Origin: Cladorhizidae sp. MBARI D1340-BT2
Lineage: Eukaryota > Porifera > Demospongiae > Poecilosclerida > Cladorhizidae
Assembly (NCBI GenBank): GCA_028752905.1
Contig: JAQNBH010000015.1
Location: 14,460,036 to 14,524,035, forward strand
Direction of reading: 5' to 3'
Length of the DNA: 64,000 bases
Under the pieces are notes generated by a model, which did not search any database, was not told where the DNA came from, and saw nothing but the letters and a program-made list of their open reading frames with translations. How positions within the stretch are numbered: position 1 is the stretch's first letter; the number at the start of each line of letters is the position of its first letter. Shown one piece after another: positions 51,701 through 61,558 of the stretch. The position numbers were made by a program, and so were the translations under genes.

Positions 51701-52263
51701 ACCGGGCTAGAAAAGATCCAGGAGGAATGAGTGCAACTTCCGTGGACACTTGGTTGTAACTGAGACTCTCCATAGACACATTGTTCCTTCAGTGTGTTCT
51801 TATCTTCTATTACAGCACGATAGAGCACATGTCTTAATATCTGAGGATTCTCAAGGAACATTGTTTCACAATGTAGTCCTTACCCTCTCTAGTTCTGATG
51901 TAAGTGCAACTAGAGTCCTCAACACAAAGTTCACTACCCCTCTATATTAGGGTGAGAATTCAAAGTGGCATCTATACCTGATTGGGCACAGCAGACATGG
52001 GATAAAAATAAGGGAAGGCATCAGCCAACAAACCATTGACCTCAGAGTAGGTAATATAACCTACACGTCATTTACTTTGTACTTTCTGCACCAGCCTATA
52101 TGTGATAGGATCTGAGAAAAGGGGTCTTATGTACAAAATTAAAAAAACAGAGTTATTGATACCAGGTGTAAGAACAAAGCAATGCCTATATTTTGGAACT
52201 AAAATCATCCATTCAGAAGAAAAGTTATGAAAGCCTGAATGCTAGACGCTTGAAGCATTCATT
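45761..52263. other. Intergenic, repeats only
   Basis: After the MIS18BP1 stop I see no supported gene up to the retroelement end at 52.3 kb. It contains short direct repeats (TTTCCCCCAGTGCCACCCT near 46930 and 47000), a C-run at 47872, a minisatellite (48590-48745) and a few exon-like minus-strand frames, of which 49735-49905 (LTEEHYQLMNYLCGKVHGLP) is the most protein-like, but it lacks a matching donor and a family. Confidence 0.5.
48590..48745. repeat. 24-bp minisatellite
   Basis: About six units with the core AGATGCACCACACA(TC) and GTATAGAC or ATATAAAC. Both strands stay open because the unit is a multiple of three, so the frames (repeating MHHTSY or CGASVYT) are not evidence of coding. 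Confidence 0.8.
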
Positions 52264-52389
52264 TTGAGAAAAACGCATTTTAAATTAATGGCTTTTGCAG
52301 CTTCCTATGCACTTGATGAAGCCATTCCTTTGTTAGTTTGTTATCTCATGGCCCTAATAGCAGCTAGTAGGAAATCCCCCCACGTGGGA

Positions 52390-52830
52390 GTTTCCCATCT
52401 TTCCGCATACGCGGGCAGTATTTTCTCCGCGTTACACGGCAACGCAGTTCCGTCACTGGAGCTGCCACCTCTCAAGGGCATGCCCTAACAGTTGCCAGTA
52501 AAAGGAAGTTGGCTGCCCACTCGGGTGCCTGCCACTCAGTGGGGGTCAACTTTATCCCTGTGGCAATGGAGGCATTGGGGGGCTGGAGTGAGGAAGGTGT
52601 GGAGACCATCAGGGCAATTGGGCAGCTTCAGGGACAGCGCCTTGGAATTCCTCCAGCTGATGCTACACGCCATCTATTCCAGCGTCTAGCAATTTGCCTT
52701 TGGCATGGAAACGCCAGCATGTGGCTCCGTCGCCTCCCTTCATGCTCCCCTGTGATAGACGGGCGGGCTGAATTTTTGTTAGGTCTCTTTTGTATATATA
52801 TAATTATATATGTTAGGTTTATCTATGGAC
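52390..52830 (+). pseudogene. Probable 3' end of a non-LTR retrotransposon ORF
   Basis: The frame containing HALTVASKRKLAAHSG, NFIPVAMEALGGWS, IRAIGQLQGQRLG and TRHLFQRLAICLWHGN ends at 52835. A block of the type 'K..H...C...G..F.P...E..G.W' followed by a helical 'RHLFQRL..CLW..N' tail resembles the tails of some LINE-type reverse transcriptase proteins, from memory of the family; no RT core is present here. The stretch is followed by an AT-rich 3' region with AATAAA at 52858. Composition is GC-richer than its surroundings. It may alternatively be a fragment of a single-copy gene. Confidence 0.35.
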
Positions 52831-53214
52831 AGTGACTTTATTGTGTAGTGTATATGAAATAAATTTTCGTGTAGTTACACACGTAGCAAGCTTCTTGACC
52901 ACCAATCTTCTAAGGTCACTCTTGCCTACAAAGAAGCAAGCAGGAGCCTTCAGACTTCACACAAATGTAAAGGTAAGGTAGTATTATAGATGCATGTGGT
53001 ACAAAAAAATAAAAATAGTCAAAACTATAAATTTGTGGTCATATCAGAAAACCATTTTTCTCTACATAAGACCCCTTTTCTCAGATCCTATCACATATTA
53101 ATAATACGACAGATTTCTGATAGATGCACACGCGTGCAACCAAGCGAACAAAATAAGGTTTTCCACAAGCATGCGTACAGACAGGTCGGTAGGGATCGCT
53201 AATTCTTGATCGAG

Positions 53215-53974
53215 ATGGCTCAAAAAATCCCTGAAGTCGTGCTGAAGTTACAACAACTAGCTAAACCCACATTTGTGAACCAGAGATGGAGGAAGGCAGC
53301 TATTAGTGGTATGAAACTAGCTAATATTCGTAAAGCCATGGTTGTTTCAGGTGTGTACTGGCCTCCAAAGCCACTGAGGGACAGGAGCAAGGATAAACCG
53401 TTTAAACTCATCAAGCATGAGAGAACTAGAGAGAACAGGTACTGTTGAATTAGAAATTCTGAAGACCTTATTATTTTCTTGTGTTAGAGAAGATGAGGAA
53501 TCCCTTTTCGACAGTTACCAGCATAGAATCACTCAAAATCATGTATTACTAAGCTATGCTGATTCAAAACTGCATATAGTATTGTCCTGGCTTTCATTTT
53601 CTCCTATAATGTGACAATCAGGGTACATATGAGTTCCCCAAATTAGAACGAAGAGAGACTTTGGATACAAATTTGCCCATTCCCTTGTCTGGCAGTATAC
53701 ATCCTGCATTAATTAAGTTAATTAAGCTGGTTGTGGTCAGTTCATGTTTTGTGTTCACTTAAGGGAGAAGAAGATAGAGGAGAATATGAAGAATATGCCA
53801 AAGATGGTGGAGGAGTACAGAGAGAAGATGAGAGCTATTCGGAGAACTGCTAGGGAGAAAAAGCTAGGCACTGAAGAGAAACGATATTTGTTAGCCACAG
53901 GAAAAGCCAAGGAGGTACCAGAATGGAAGAAGCTAGCAGATGAACAATTGAAGAAAGCAGGGGGGAAAAAGTAG
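53215..53974 (+). CDS. CRIF1/mL64-like mitochondrial ribosomal protein
   Basis: Two exons, 53215-53438 and 53764-53974, joined in phase through a split Arg codon (AG/G), encode 144 residues. The ATG at 53215 follows CGAG and opens MAQKIPEVVLKLQQLAKP. Exon 1 has QRWRKAAISGMKLANIRKAM and VYWPPKP. Exon 2 has REKKIEENMKNMPKMVEEYR, matching the REQHIxxxMAKMPQMI block of human GADD45GIP1 (CRIF1, mL64), a large-subunit mitoribosomal protein. The rest is a Lys/Arg/Glu-rich helix ending KKAGGKK. It is shorter than the 222-residue human protein, mainly at both ends. A mitochondrial presequence is not obvious. ATTAAA at 54089, about 115 bases after the stop, could be the polyadenylation signal. The gene structure is solid; the name rests on one block and overall layout. 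Confidence 0.65.
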
Positions 53975-54965
53975 CAGCATATATTCCACCTTTAATGACA
54001 TAATGCCTAGTTGTCCAATAATTTTGTGCTAGCACACCAAGTATAGTTTCATATGATGTATAATTTGTGTGATGGCATTATATGTGTTATTAAATGCCAT
54101 TTATTGTTTTTGTGGTGGACTGCCCTTGCTCACTTAAACTTATTCAGGCAGAAGAAGACAACTGACTTCAGCAAGTGAATGCTCTAGAGTGCACTTGATC
54201 ATCTAAATTCCATCAGGGAATGTGATGCCAGTTGGTGTAGTCCAACTGAGAATGGCCATATCAAACTTGGAAACTGGGCTTTAATAGAAATCTAAGGTAG
54301 TACCTCCTTTGTCAGTTCAACAGTTTTGAATACAGCTTAACTTGACACTGATAATCCAATATTAACAGCCGCTTTTCAGGTGAGGTAGTTGAGCTGCTTG
54401 TCTCGGCCTCGGTATTTAACCACCTCTTGCTATATAGGAGAAGGCAGGTTTTTAAGAGCTGTTTTCCAAGAGAAGAGATGAAGGTTATGAAGGCAAAAAA
54501 CACCAGCCTTCCAGACAAAAAAAAATGTGCTTATGCTTGTCTACTTCAAGAAACATTTGGTCAATATTTTGCTGGTGCTTCCAGTAGGCAGTCTAACAAT
54601 TAAAACAATGGTACATAATTGCCAAGCAGACTGTAATGTAGAACAGCTGTCCATTGAAGGGCCTGAAATTGATGCAGTGAAATTTGAAGGAATCCTATAA
54701 CATAATCAAAGAATACCACTTTGACTGGAGTGGTTTAGTTATTGTTGCAAGCTTATGTGTTGACTGCTTAATAATTTGCTTGTTGGCTTGCTTGTTAGCT
54801 CAGTTTCTAAATGAGTTGGCCAAAAATCTTGGGGAGGGAGGGAGGGGGAGGGGTTATCACTCTGTATACATCCCTGACAAAAATGTGTTGTAACAAGAAA
54901 TGGGTGCATCCCTTGTTATTAAAAATAAAAAATAAAAATTAACTGTTCTATTTTAATTTTATTTA

Positions 54966-54996
<31 letters not shown>

Positions 54997-55395
54997 AGCA
55001 AACAGCAAACACAACATACCAAGTTCATTAACACCTAATTAACACACAAACTTATATATAATAATCAATTACAAAAATACCTAAATAATACTGAAATAAT
55101 AACTAATTAACATTTATTATTATTACAAACTAACTAACTAACAATTACTAATTAACAATAAATACATACATAAATAACTCAACTCCCGACCGACCCCAAA
55201 ACAGACAAGGCATTCCCCCGCTGGACAGCCACTGAGATGCAATCAGCACCAAAAATAAATGGTCATCGTTATGTTCATTGCATTTGCTACACAGCCAGCC
55301 TTAGACTTGCCCGATGATGTGAGGATGTACATATATACATGTAATGGGAAGGGATGACTATATAGCCCTCAAACCCAAGAAACACAATAATTTAT

Positions 55396-55426
<31 letters not shown>

Positions 55427-57855
55427 TTTTCATGTAAAATCAGAATCACAAAGTTAGTCAGCAGAATTTACAGCTGTTTCTCACGGCAGTTTGACACTCG
55501 TTTTGATCAATTAACCAGTAATGGTGGTCATTTGACAAAACTTGCCGATAAATTTTGGGAGGTCCCAGCAATTATCATCATTATTCCATTACCATAATTG
55601 ATGAAGCTCATTACGTGAAGCACTGGAAGGTCACAAAACAAAAATGTAAAAACAATCAACGATCAAATATTTTAAAACAACAACAACAAAAGATAGATAA
55701 TTTTTGGCCCTGCAGCTGCAGCCTTTTTCACTGACCTATGGGTCACGGGCCAGGTGGAGGAGTCAAGGTCACAATCCTTTCTGCTGCAGCATGTTGTGGC
55801 CGTCGAAGTTCAGCGGGGTAATGCTGCAGCTATTTTGGGCAGTACTTTGCCTTTGATTGTTTGCTTTCATTTTTGTTGGTCTATTTATTTATTTGTTTTT
55901 GGGTGTGTTACTTTTTCTGTTACTTCTAATGCAAAACGCATGAAGTAATTATTAGAGCATCTAGTCCAAACATTGAGAGAGAGTATATATGATTATCGAC
56001 GTCATTGTATATAATACAGCAAGCTTATTCATAACTCCCTCACACTTTGTTACTAGCTGATGCAAATCACTGGGTACAGAGTCTCATTCTTGTAAAGACG
56101 TCTGTGTTATACCAAAGTGAACAAAAGCAATAATGATACATCCTACCCTAGAACAACAAGGTTCCAATGTCAACAAAGACGGTAATGATCTTGGCAAGGG
56201 TTAAAAAAATAAGAAACATCAGCAACAAGCGAAGTAATAAGCCATTGTTCTGCATTTCACAGCAGGTCACTTCGGGCTAGAAAGATTGCGTGAGATGCAC
56301 AGATTGCCACTCGACCAACCTCATCCAATAGTTTCCTGGCAACCAATTTTCTCATGGAAAAGTGGGATCAAAGAGCCTTCTGAGAACCAGGACAAGAGCT
56401 CCCGAGAGAACCGACCTAAACTGCCCTCTAGCTTCCAAGTCGCTCAAAAGTTTGTTGTAATTTGCCTTCTCCATCTTCCGACCGTGAGCCTTAGGGATGG
56501 AATTTGGTGAATTGTATATATGGGATTGTAGGTTCAGTGAGGAGAAACTCACAATTCTGAATTATCACAATATCTGGGAATTAGTGACAAAGATTTCAGG
56601 AGGAAAAGTAGATTGAAGCCCTAAAACCAACAAGATTAGTGAAGATCATCCTTTGATGAGAGAAGTGGCTTAATGGTAGACATTAGCTTCAGAACCCTAA
56701 GATCTTATCCTCTGATAGCTTTAGGAAACATCTAGAGCAACTCTCTAATACTGTAGGTAGGTACACAACACCTCAAACAAGGAACTGCAGGCTGAAGTTG
56801 GCCATGAAAATCCCATGATAGACGAGGAGGTCATTCAGCCCTTGATAACAAATTTGCCAATATCAGCTCTGGCTTGAACACACCACAGCACAGATATGCC
56901 AGATGTAAATAAGTGTTCCCCTTTGCTGGGGTATATACCAGTCCACTGACATTTCTTCGCTATTCTAAGCTGATGACCATCTCCATAGACATCCACAACT
57001 TGGCCAAGTACATCATCGAGGCTTGCTATGTTGATGACTGCATATCTTTGCTGCCCTCCCAGCTGGTGGAGGAGACACTCATACTTGTGTGCTGTCACAC
57101 AGCGCAATTTGAAGCAGCTGTGGACACTGATCATGCAGAAGTACACATGGTAGAAGAATTTCTTCAGTTGGGTGTAAATTTTGTGGAAAGATATATAGAT
57201 TTAAGTCTATTGGTGGCATTTCAACATGCATACTATAGTCTCCTCAAATAGAAATGGTGGGCAAGTTTTGCTTGATTGTAAATCTCGTAGATCCTGTGGA
57301 ACTTATAGTGAATTATACAAATTTTATTGCATTGAATGAGTCTGTTCTTGATGCCAATGAAAATGGTATGTCATACAATTCAAAAACCATCATCAGGGTA
57401 GGCATATTCAGTAGCATGAGTCGAGATTTCACTTGCGTGTTCTGATAGAATGAACTTTGTTGCATGACATTGAATTTGTTCCAAGGACCAAATGAGGACG
57501 CCAAATTAGTGAATAGTAAATCGGGTTTGAATTTACAAGGGATAGATAAAGGGTTTTCCTTGCCTTGATGGAGTTGCTGCTGATATATACTCAGCCATTG
57601 CACCTAGACTTCTGCAAACGTCCTTACTTATGTTACTATAGTGCAGAAGATATATTTGTTGACATAGTTCTTGTTGGGATGATTTCTCAATGATATTTGT
57701 ATTATTTAGTTTTCGAAAGTTTCAAGAAAGTGAGTTGTATTGGCTTCAATTCATTTAAAGATGAGTTCCATTTTTGGCCACTTTGATTGATAGCATTCAG
57801 AATTTGTGATGACAAGGCCTAGGATGTTTGTTACCTTTGATGTGAGAAGATTGCT
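53975..57855. other. Intergenic, no gene supported
   Basis: Holds the second copy of the dispersed repeat seen at 15650 (54120-54280), an ATT microsatellite (54965), TA repeats (55390) and several short open frames without splice context. The minus-strand frame at 56900-57110 (VLGQVVDVYGDGHQLRIA) slightly recalls MIB/HERC2-type repeats, but too weakly to call. Confidence 0.5.
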
Positions 57856-58264
57856 TGTGATGGACCGTCGCTGAGGTTTCAAAGGTAGCGCAATGAATGT
57901 AGTCAAATTATTAAGACAGAGCAAAACTCAGTTGGACAGACTCTGCTAAACTCGAGCACTAAGAGCTAACTAAGAATATGCTAAGAATATGCTAAGAACA
58001 AATCAGACAGTAGCTAGTTGAGAACAGGCTTTTTATAGACACAGCAACACACAGCAATGTTCTTGCAGAATCCTGCACAACCACAAACACATATCAAAGA
58101 GTTTAGGATTAATCTTGCGCAGCAGGATCTAACAGGTTTGTGAAGTTTTGTGCAAGATCCTGCAGGGTGCTGAACCTGACCACAAACCACAGCTATACTA
58201 ACCACAAGCTATACACATTATACTCACAAAACAACTTCACAATGTTTGATGTCAATCCATCACA
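57856..58264 (-). repeat. LTR of the Gmr1-like element
   Basis: In element sense it opens TGTGATGGA and closes TCCATCACA, a 9-base perfect terminal inverted repeat with TG..CA ends. It is preceded by the purine tract AGAGAAAGAGGGAGGAG directly after the broken RT frame, as expected for a 3' LTR. The partner 5' LTR is not in view. Confidence 0.7.
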
Positions 58265-58289
58265 CTCCTCCCTCTTTCTCTGTAACAAA

Positions 58290-58925
58290 CTTAGTTTTTG
58301 TGCTTTGAGAACGTATTTCGGCATTGACATTTGTAGAGCTTGCTTTTTTGTCTTGGGGACTTCCAATGTCTTGATAGCTGAGACGTTTTGATCGCTCGGG
58401 TCGAACCATTCCCCCACCTACTTGGTGTCCTAGATATCTGCAGTGATGAGCCCCAAGCTGACATTTCTTGCTCTTCATGGTTAATCTTGCCTCCCTTATC
58501 CAACTCAATGTCACTTACAGATGATAGAGATATATACTCGTCCCAGATTTTACTGACGATAACCAGATCATCAAGATAGGTTCCTATATACTCGTCCATC
58601 CCATGGATCAGCTGGTCCATCAACCTCTGAAAGGTCCCTTTTCCAAATGGTATGACAGTGGATCAAAGGGAGTGGCGAAGGCTGTTGCCTCCAGGGCTCC
58701 CTTTGCAAGGCACCTGCCAGTAGCCCCGACTGAGGTCAAGAGTTGAGATGTTAGTTTGCCTGGCCAAGTCTATCAATGAGGTCTTCGATGTATGGCATTG
58801 GGTAGGTGTATGATTTTGTCACTGTATTCAGATGTCTATAGTTTACACAAAGTCTCAGTGACCCATGTAAGTACTAGAGTCTAAGTGACCCATCCTTCTT
58901 CTTGATAAGTACTATTGACACTAGT
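58290..58925 (-). pseudogene. Gmr1-like reverse transcriptase fragment
   Basis: In order: LIKKKDGSLRL, CVNYRHLNTVTKSYTYPMPY, IEDLIDRLGQA, DLSRGYWQVP (first catalytic Asp), IPFGKGTFQRLMDQL, GTYLDDLVIVSK (YLDD box), RIREARLTMKSKKCQLG and RYLGHQVGGGMVRPE. Several frameshifts, stops and a small duplication near 58870 break it. The typical 'AYPMP...DLI..LG...Y.STLDL..GYWQVP' wording is that of the Gmr1-type RTs. Confidence 0.75.
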
Positions 58926-58928
58926 ACA

Positions 58929-59620
58929 TCATCCTACATCTCCATCATGGACTTCCTCAGTGTACAAATCGGTAGAAGGGGATACAAACAATCTTAACAT
59001 GCTGACATGAAAGATCCTGCATTTCTTTCGACGACCCTCCATCTCCTCCATGTAATCCATTTGTCCTACTTGCTTCACAATACTGTAGGGTCCCTGCCAC
59101 TGGGCAAGCAACTTGTGAGTGGAGGTGGGCAATAGTACAAGTATCTGGTCATCTGGCTTGAAATCACACTCCCTAGCATTCTGGCTCTCTTTTGCCGTAG
59201 TCATATTCTTCTTGGCTAGCACTGACATCCGCTCAAGCCTCTCGCTCATTGTCAGCACATGTGAGATGTGCTCTTCTTATCTGCTCCCAAGTCTCTCGCA
59301 ACACATCCAGGGGTCCATGTATGTACTGATCTGCCATAGTAACTCAAATGGAGAGAAACCTGTAGATTCCCGATTCCTAGTTCCCATTCCTGGTTCACCA
59401 TTCCTAGTTCCCCATTACCAGTTCCCCATTCCTAGCTCCCCATTCCTAGTTCCCCATTCCTAGTATATATACACTGCTTGGGGAACCTCGTGATATGTGA
59501 ACAGTACATAATAACAACATATCCCACTCCTTTCCCTCCATCATGGCATACTTACGTAGCAAGTCCTTTTCCTGAAGTACAGCGAGGAAACAAATACTGT
59601 TATTACTTTTCCAAACGGTG
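58929..59620 (-). pseudogene. Gmr1-like integrase C-terminal fragment
   Basis: Fragments in order: LLRKYAMMEGKEWDMLL (about 59575-59525), HISRGSPS, a minisatellite, STGFSPFELL (59366-59337), then ECDFKPDDQILVLLPTSTHK, LLAQWQGPYSIVKQVG and RRKKCRIFHVSMLRLF. The last block is the C-terminal chromatin/DNA-binding module of gypsy integrases. It ends at 58929, four bases before RT-coding sequence starts on the same strand. Confidence 0.75.
59363..59465. repeat. 14-16-bp minisatellite within integrase sequence
   Basis: Seven to eight units of CCCCATTCCTAGTT and variants (CCCATTCCTGGTTC, CCCATTACCAGTTC). It lies exactly between integrase residues HISRGSPS and STGFSPFELL, which are adjacent in intact integrases of this type. 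Confidence 0.85.
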
Positions 59621-59679
59621 CTATATAGGCTGCACCTCTTTCCGACAAGACAGCAATTGGTGTAGCTGATATTCATTTT

Positions 59680-60870
59680 TTCTGACTCTTATTGCCAAAG
59701 ATGATAATATCTGATCAAGGGAAGGAATTTGATGCAGTGTCAAGATATCACACTTAATCAATTGTTATCCACTAAGGCTACGGCTATATAGGGCACCCTA
59801 TTTGCTATATATGTTATTTTCCCTCATGCAGGATGCATTATACAATGTACAAACACATGCTATTTATTCAACATGATAATCAGAAATCTTGTTCATCTTC
59901 TCTTCCTAATAGTAAACTATAATGGGGGGACATAAATTATAAATTGTAGGTTAACTATTTTAATTGGTTTTTAGCCAATGTTTCGACCAATGTATTTTGG
60001 ACTTTTTCACACCAAGTAAAAAATTCACAAAACCAAGATATTTGCAATGTGTTAAAAAACGGTCACATGATTTGCACATCAGCACAATGTGTCTGATTTT
60101 TACAGCATAACCTTGCATTTTAAAGAAGACCAAAGTACCTCCTTTTAATATGGGGAGTGCATAACATAGCACTCCCTATATCAACTTGACCACTATTTTA
60201 CTCTTTACAGTATGCGTTTCCAAGCATTGGACTTGGAGTTCAAGTTTCATCAGGTTTGTTACACTTCTATACTGACATTGTTTATACTGACATTGTTGTA
60301 GCCATTCTGTCTCCTCATCAACACTTTTCCCCTATTATAATGTATGCAGGATTTGGTTGGTTCCTCAGCTAAGACAAAAGATGACCGAAGAAAAAATTGC
60401 TTTAGCATTTGAAGCAAATTGTAATAAATGCAACAATACATCACATATGAATTATAACATGGTGTTATACATTATTACTTTTTTGATAAAAAATACAAGT
60501 ATTAATGGTGAGGAGAATTGTATGTATATATAGGAGCTTGAGTTTGGCTGGATGAATATGGAAGAGTGGGAAAAGGTAAGTGGCATTGCTGGTGGGGAAA
60601 GGTGTGGAGAATATGAGATGCGGAGGGATAAATAATATCAAGCCCTAGTCTAGCAATGTTTGTATTATTTATTAATACACACGAGACATATATTTAATAT
60701 TTGTATACTCCAACAGCATATAGAAGAGTATACATACATGCTGGAGTACAGCCAACTCAGGTTGTAATCAGGTGTATATGTATACTATCGCATCGAATGT
60801 TGTAAAAATATTACATATGGATGTAATAATATGGATGTAATAATTATTATTACTACTACTACTACTAGTA
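59680..60870. other. Non-coding upstream region, two exon-like scraps
   Basis: Two pieces look like exons without a gene around them. One is 60210-60257 (MRFQALDLEFKFHQ, then a GT) joined in phase to 60351-60413 (DLVGSSAKTKDDRR, stop, AATAAA 12 bases later). The other is 60536-60577 (ELEFGWMNMEEWEK between AG and GTAAGT). I recognise no family, so no gene is called. Confidence 0.3.
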
Positions 60871-60879
60871 TTATTATGG

Positions 60880-61091
60880 ATCAACTGAAGAATAGTCACC
60901 CAGGCCGAAGAAAACCCGATCTTCTGAAGTATAGTCACACGAGCTAGATCTACATTGGGAATTGGAGAGCAATATGATCGATCACACAGGCTATGGAATG
61001 CATTCTGAGAGAAAGCCCTAGCCCTATCCCTAGCCCGAGCCAGGATCTTCTGAAGAATAGTCACCCGGGCCGCGCTCGGGTGACTATTCTT
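60880..61091. repeat. Repeated GAAGAATAGTCACCCG motif with hairpin
   Basis: GAAGAATAGTCACCCR or close variants (GAAGTATAGTCACACG) occur at about 60888, 60926 and 61052, and inverted at 61077. The last pair forms a perfect 15-bp stem (61053-61067 with 61077-61091) around a 9-base GC-rich loop. It lies 470 bases before the RBM25 start. Confidence 0.75.
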
Positions 61092-61384
61092 GAATTGAAC
61101 CATTATTATTGTAAGGTATTATTGTTATTATTACTACTGGTATATACCTTGTTATTATTATTATATTTATACACATTATATTAATAATTATTATATATAC
61201 TGTAAAAAGTGATTTGTCAACGTAGTAGGTCACAAACAGTGCTCAATGCTAAGCAGAGCTGATGTACTATAAAACTAGAGTAGGACCATGGATTCCAAAA
61301 TTGATGGATCATGCCTCTTGGTACTGAGTAGAGAGCTGAGCAGCGAGTTCCCAGGTGACACGCGCGGTTAAATAATGTCACCTG

Positions 61385-61558
61385 ACATAGCCACGTGTGT
61401 CTATGTTGCTAAACAAAAGATCTGTCACGTACAAGTCGTCTTTGTCACGTGCACATACATGTGTGTATTTATATCTATTTTGAGCGCAGAAAGCCCCACC
61501 TTAGTCGAAGGAGAAAAGACGTGTCCTGACTTCTAAGCTGAATAGCATTAAGAGACTT
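61385..61558 (+). promoter_or_regulatory. RBM25 promoter region with E-box cluster
   Basis: CACGTG at 61392 and 61446 and CACGTA at 61426 lie 110-170 bases before the ATG. These are the core sites bound by bHLH-Zip factors such as USF and MYC/MAX in animals. A TATTTATATCT stretch at 61466 might serve as a TATA element. The transcription start is not known. Confidence 0.4.

Larger units (their letters stand above)
57856..59620 (-). mobile_element. Ty3/gypsy relic with integrase upstream of reverse transcriptase (Gmr1-like)
   Basis: Reading the minus strand, integrase C-terminal sequence (59600-58929) comes first, then RT (58925-58290), then the LTR (58264-57856). In ordinary Ty3/gypsy elements integrase follows RT and RNase H. 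The reverse order in a gypsy-type pol is known for Gmr1-like elements. A large deletion after PKTKKQA removed RNase H and joined RT to the purine tract. The 5' LTR, gag and protease are not seen. A short minisatellite at 59363-59465 interrupts the integrase. Confidence 0.7.

Noticed and set aside
56835..57251. Possible MIB/HERC2-like repeat gene on the minus strand or a plus-strand gene
   Set aside because: Similarity rests on one short VVDVYGDG-type block; no splice sites or further domains support it.
59690..59740. Integrase-like ISDQGKEF on the plus strand
   Set aside because: The motif is isolated, the surrounding frame is full of stops, and the clear integrase next to it is on the other strand; probably chance.
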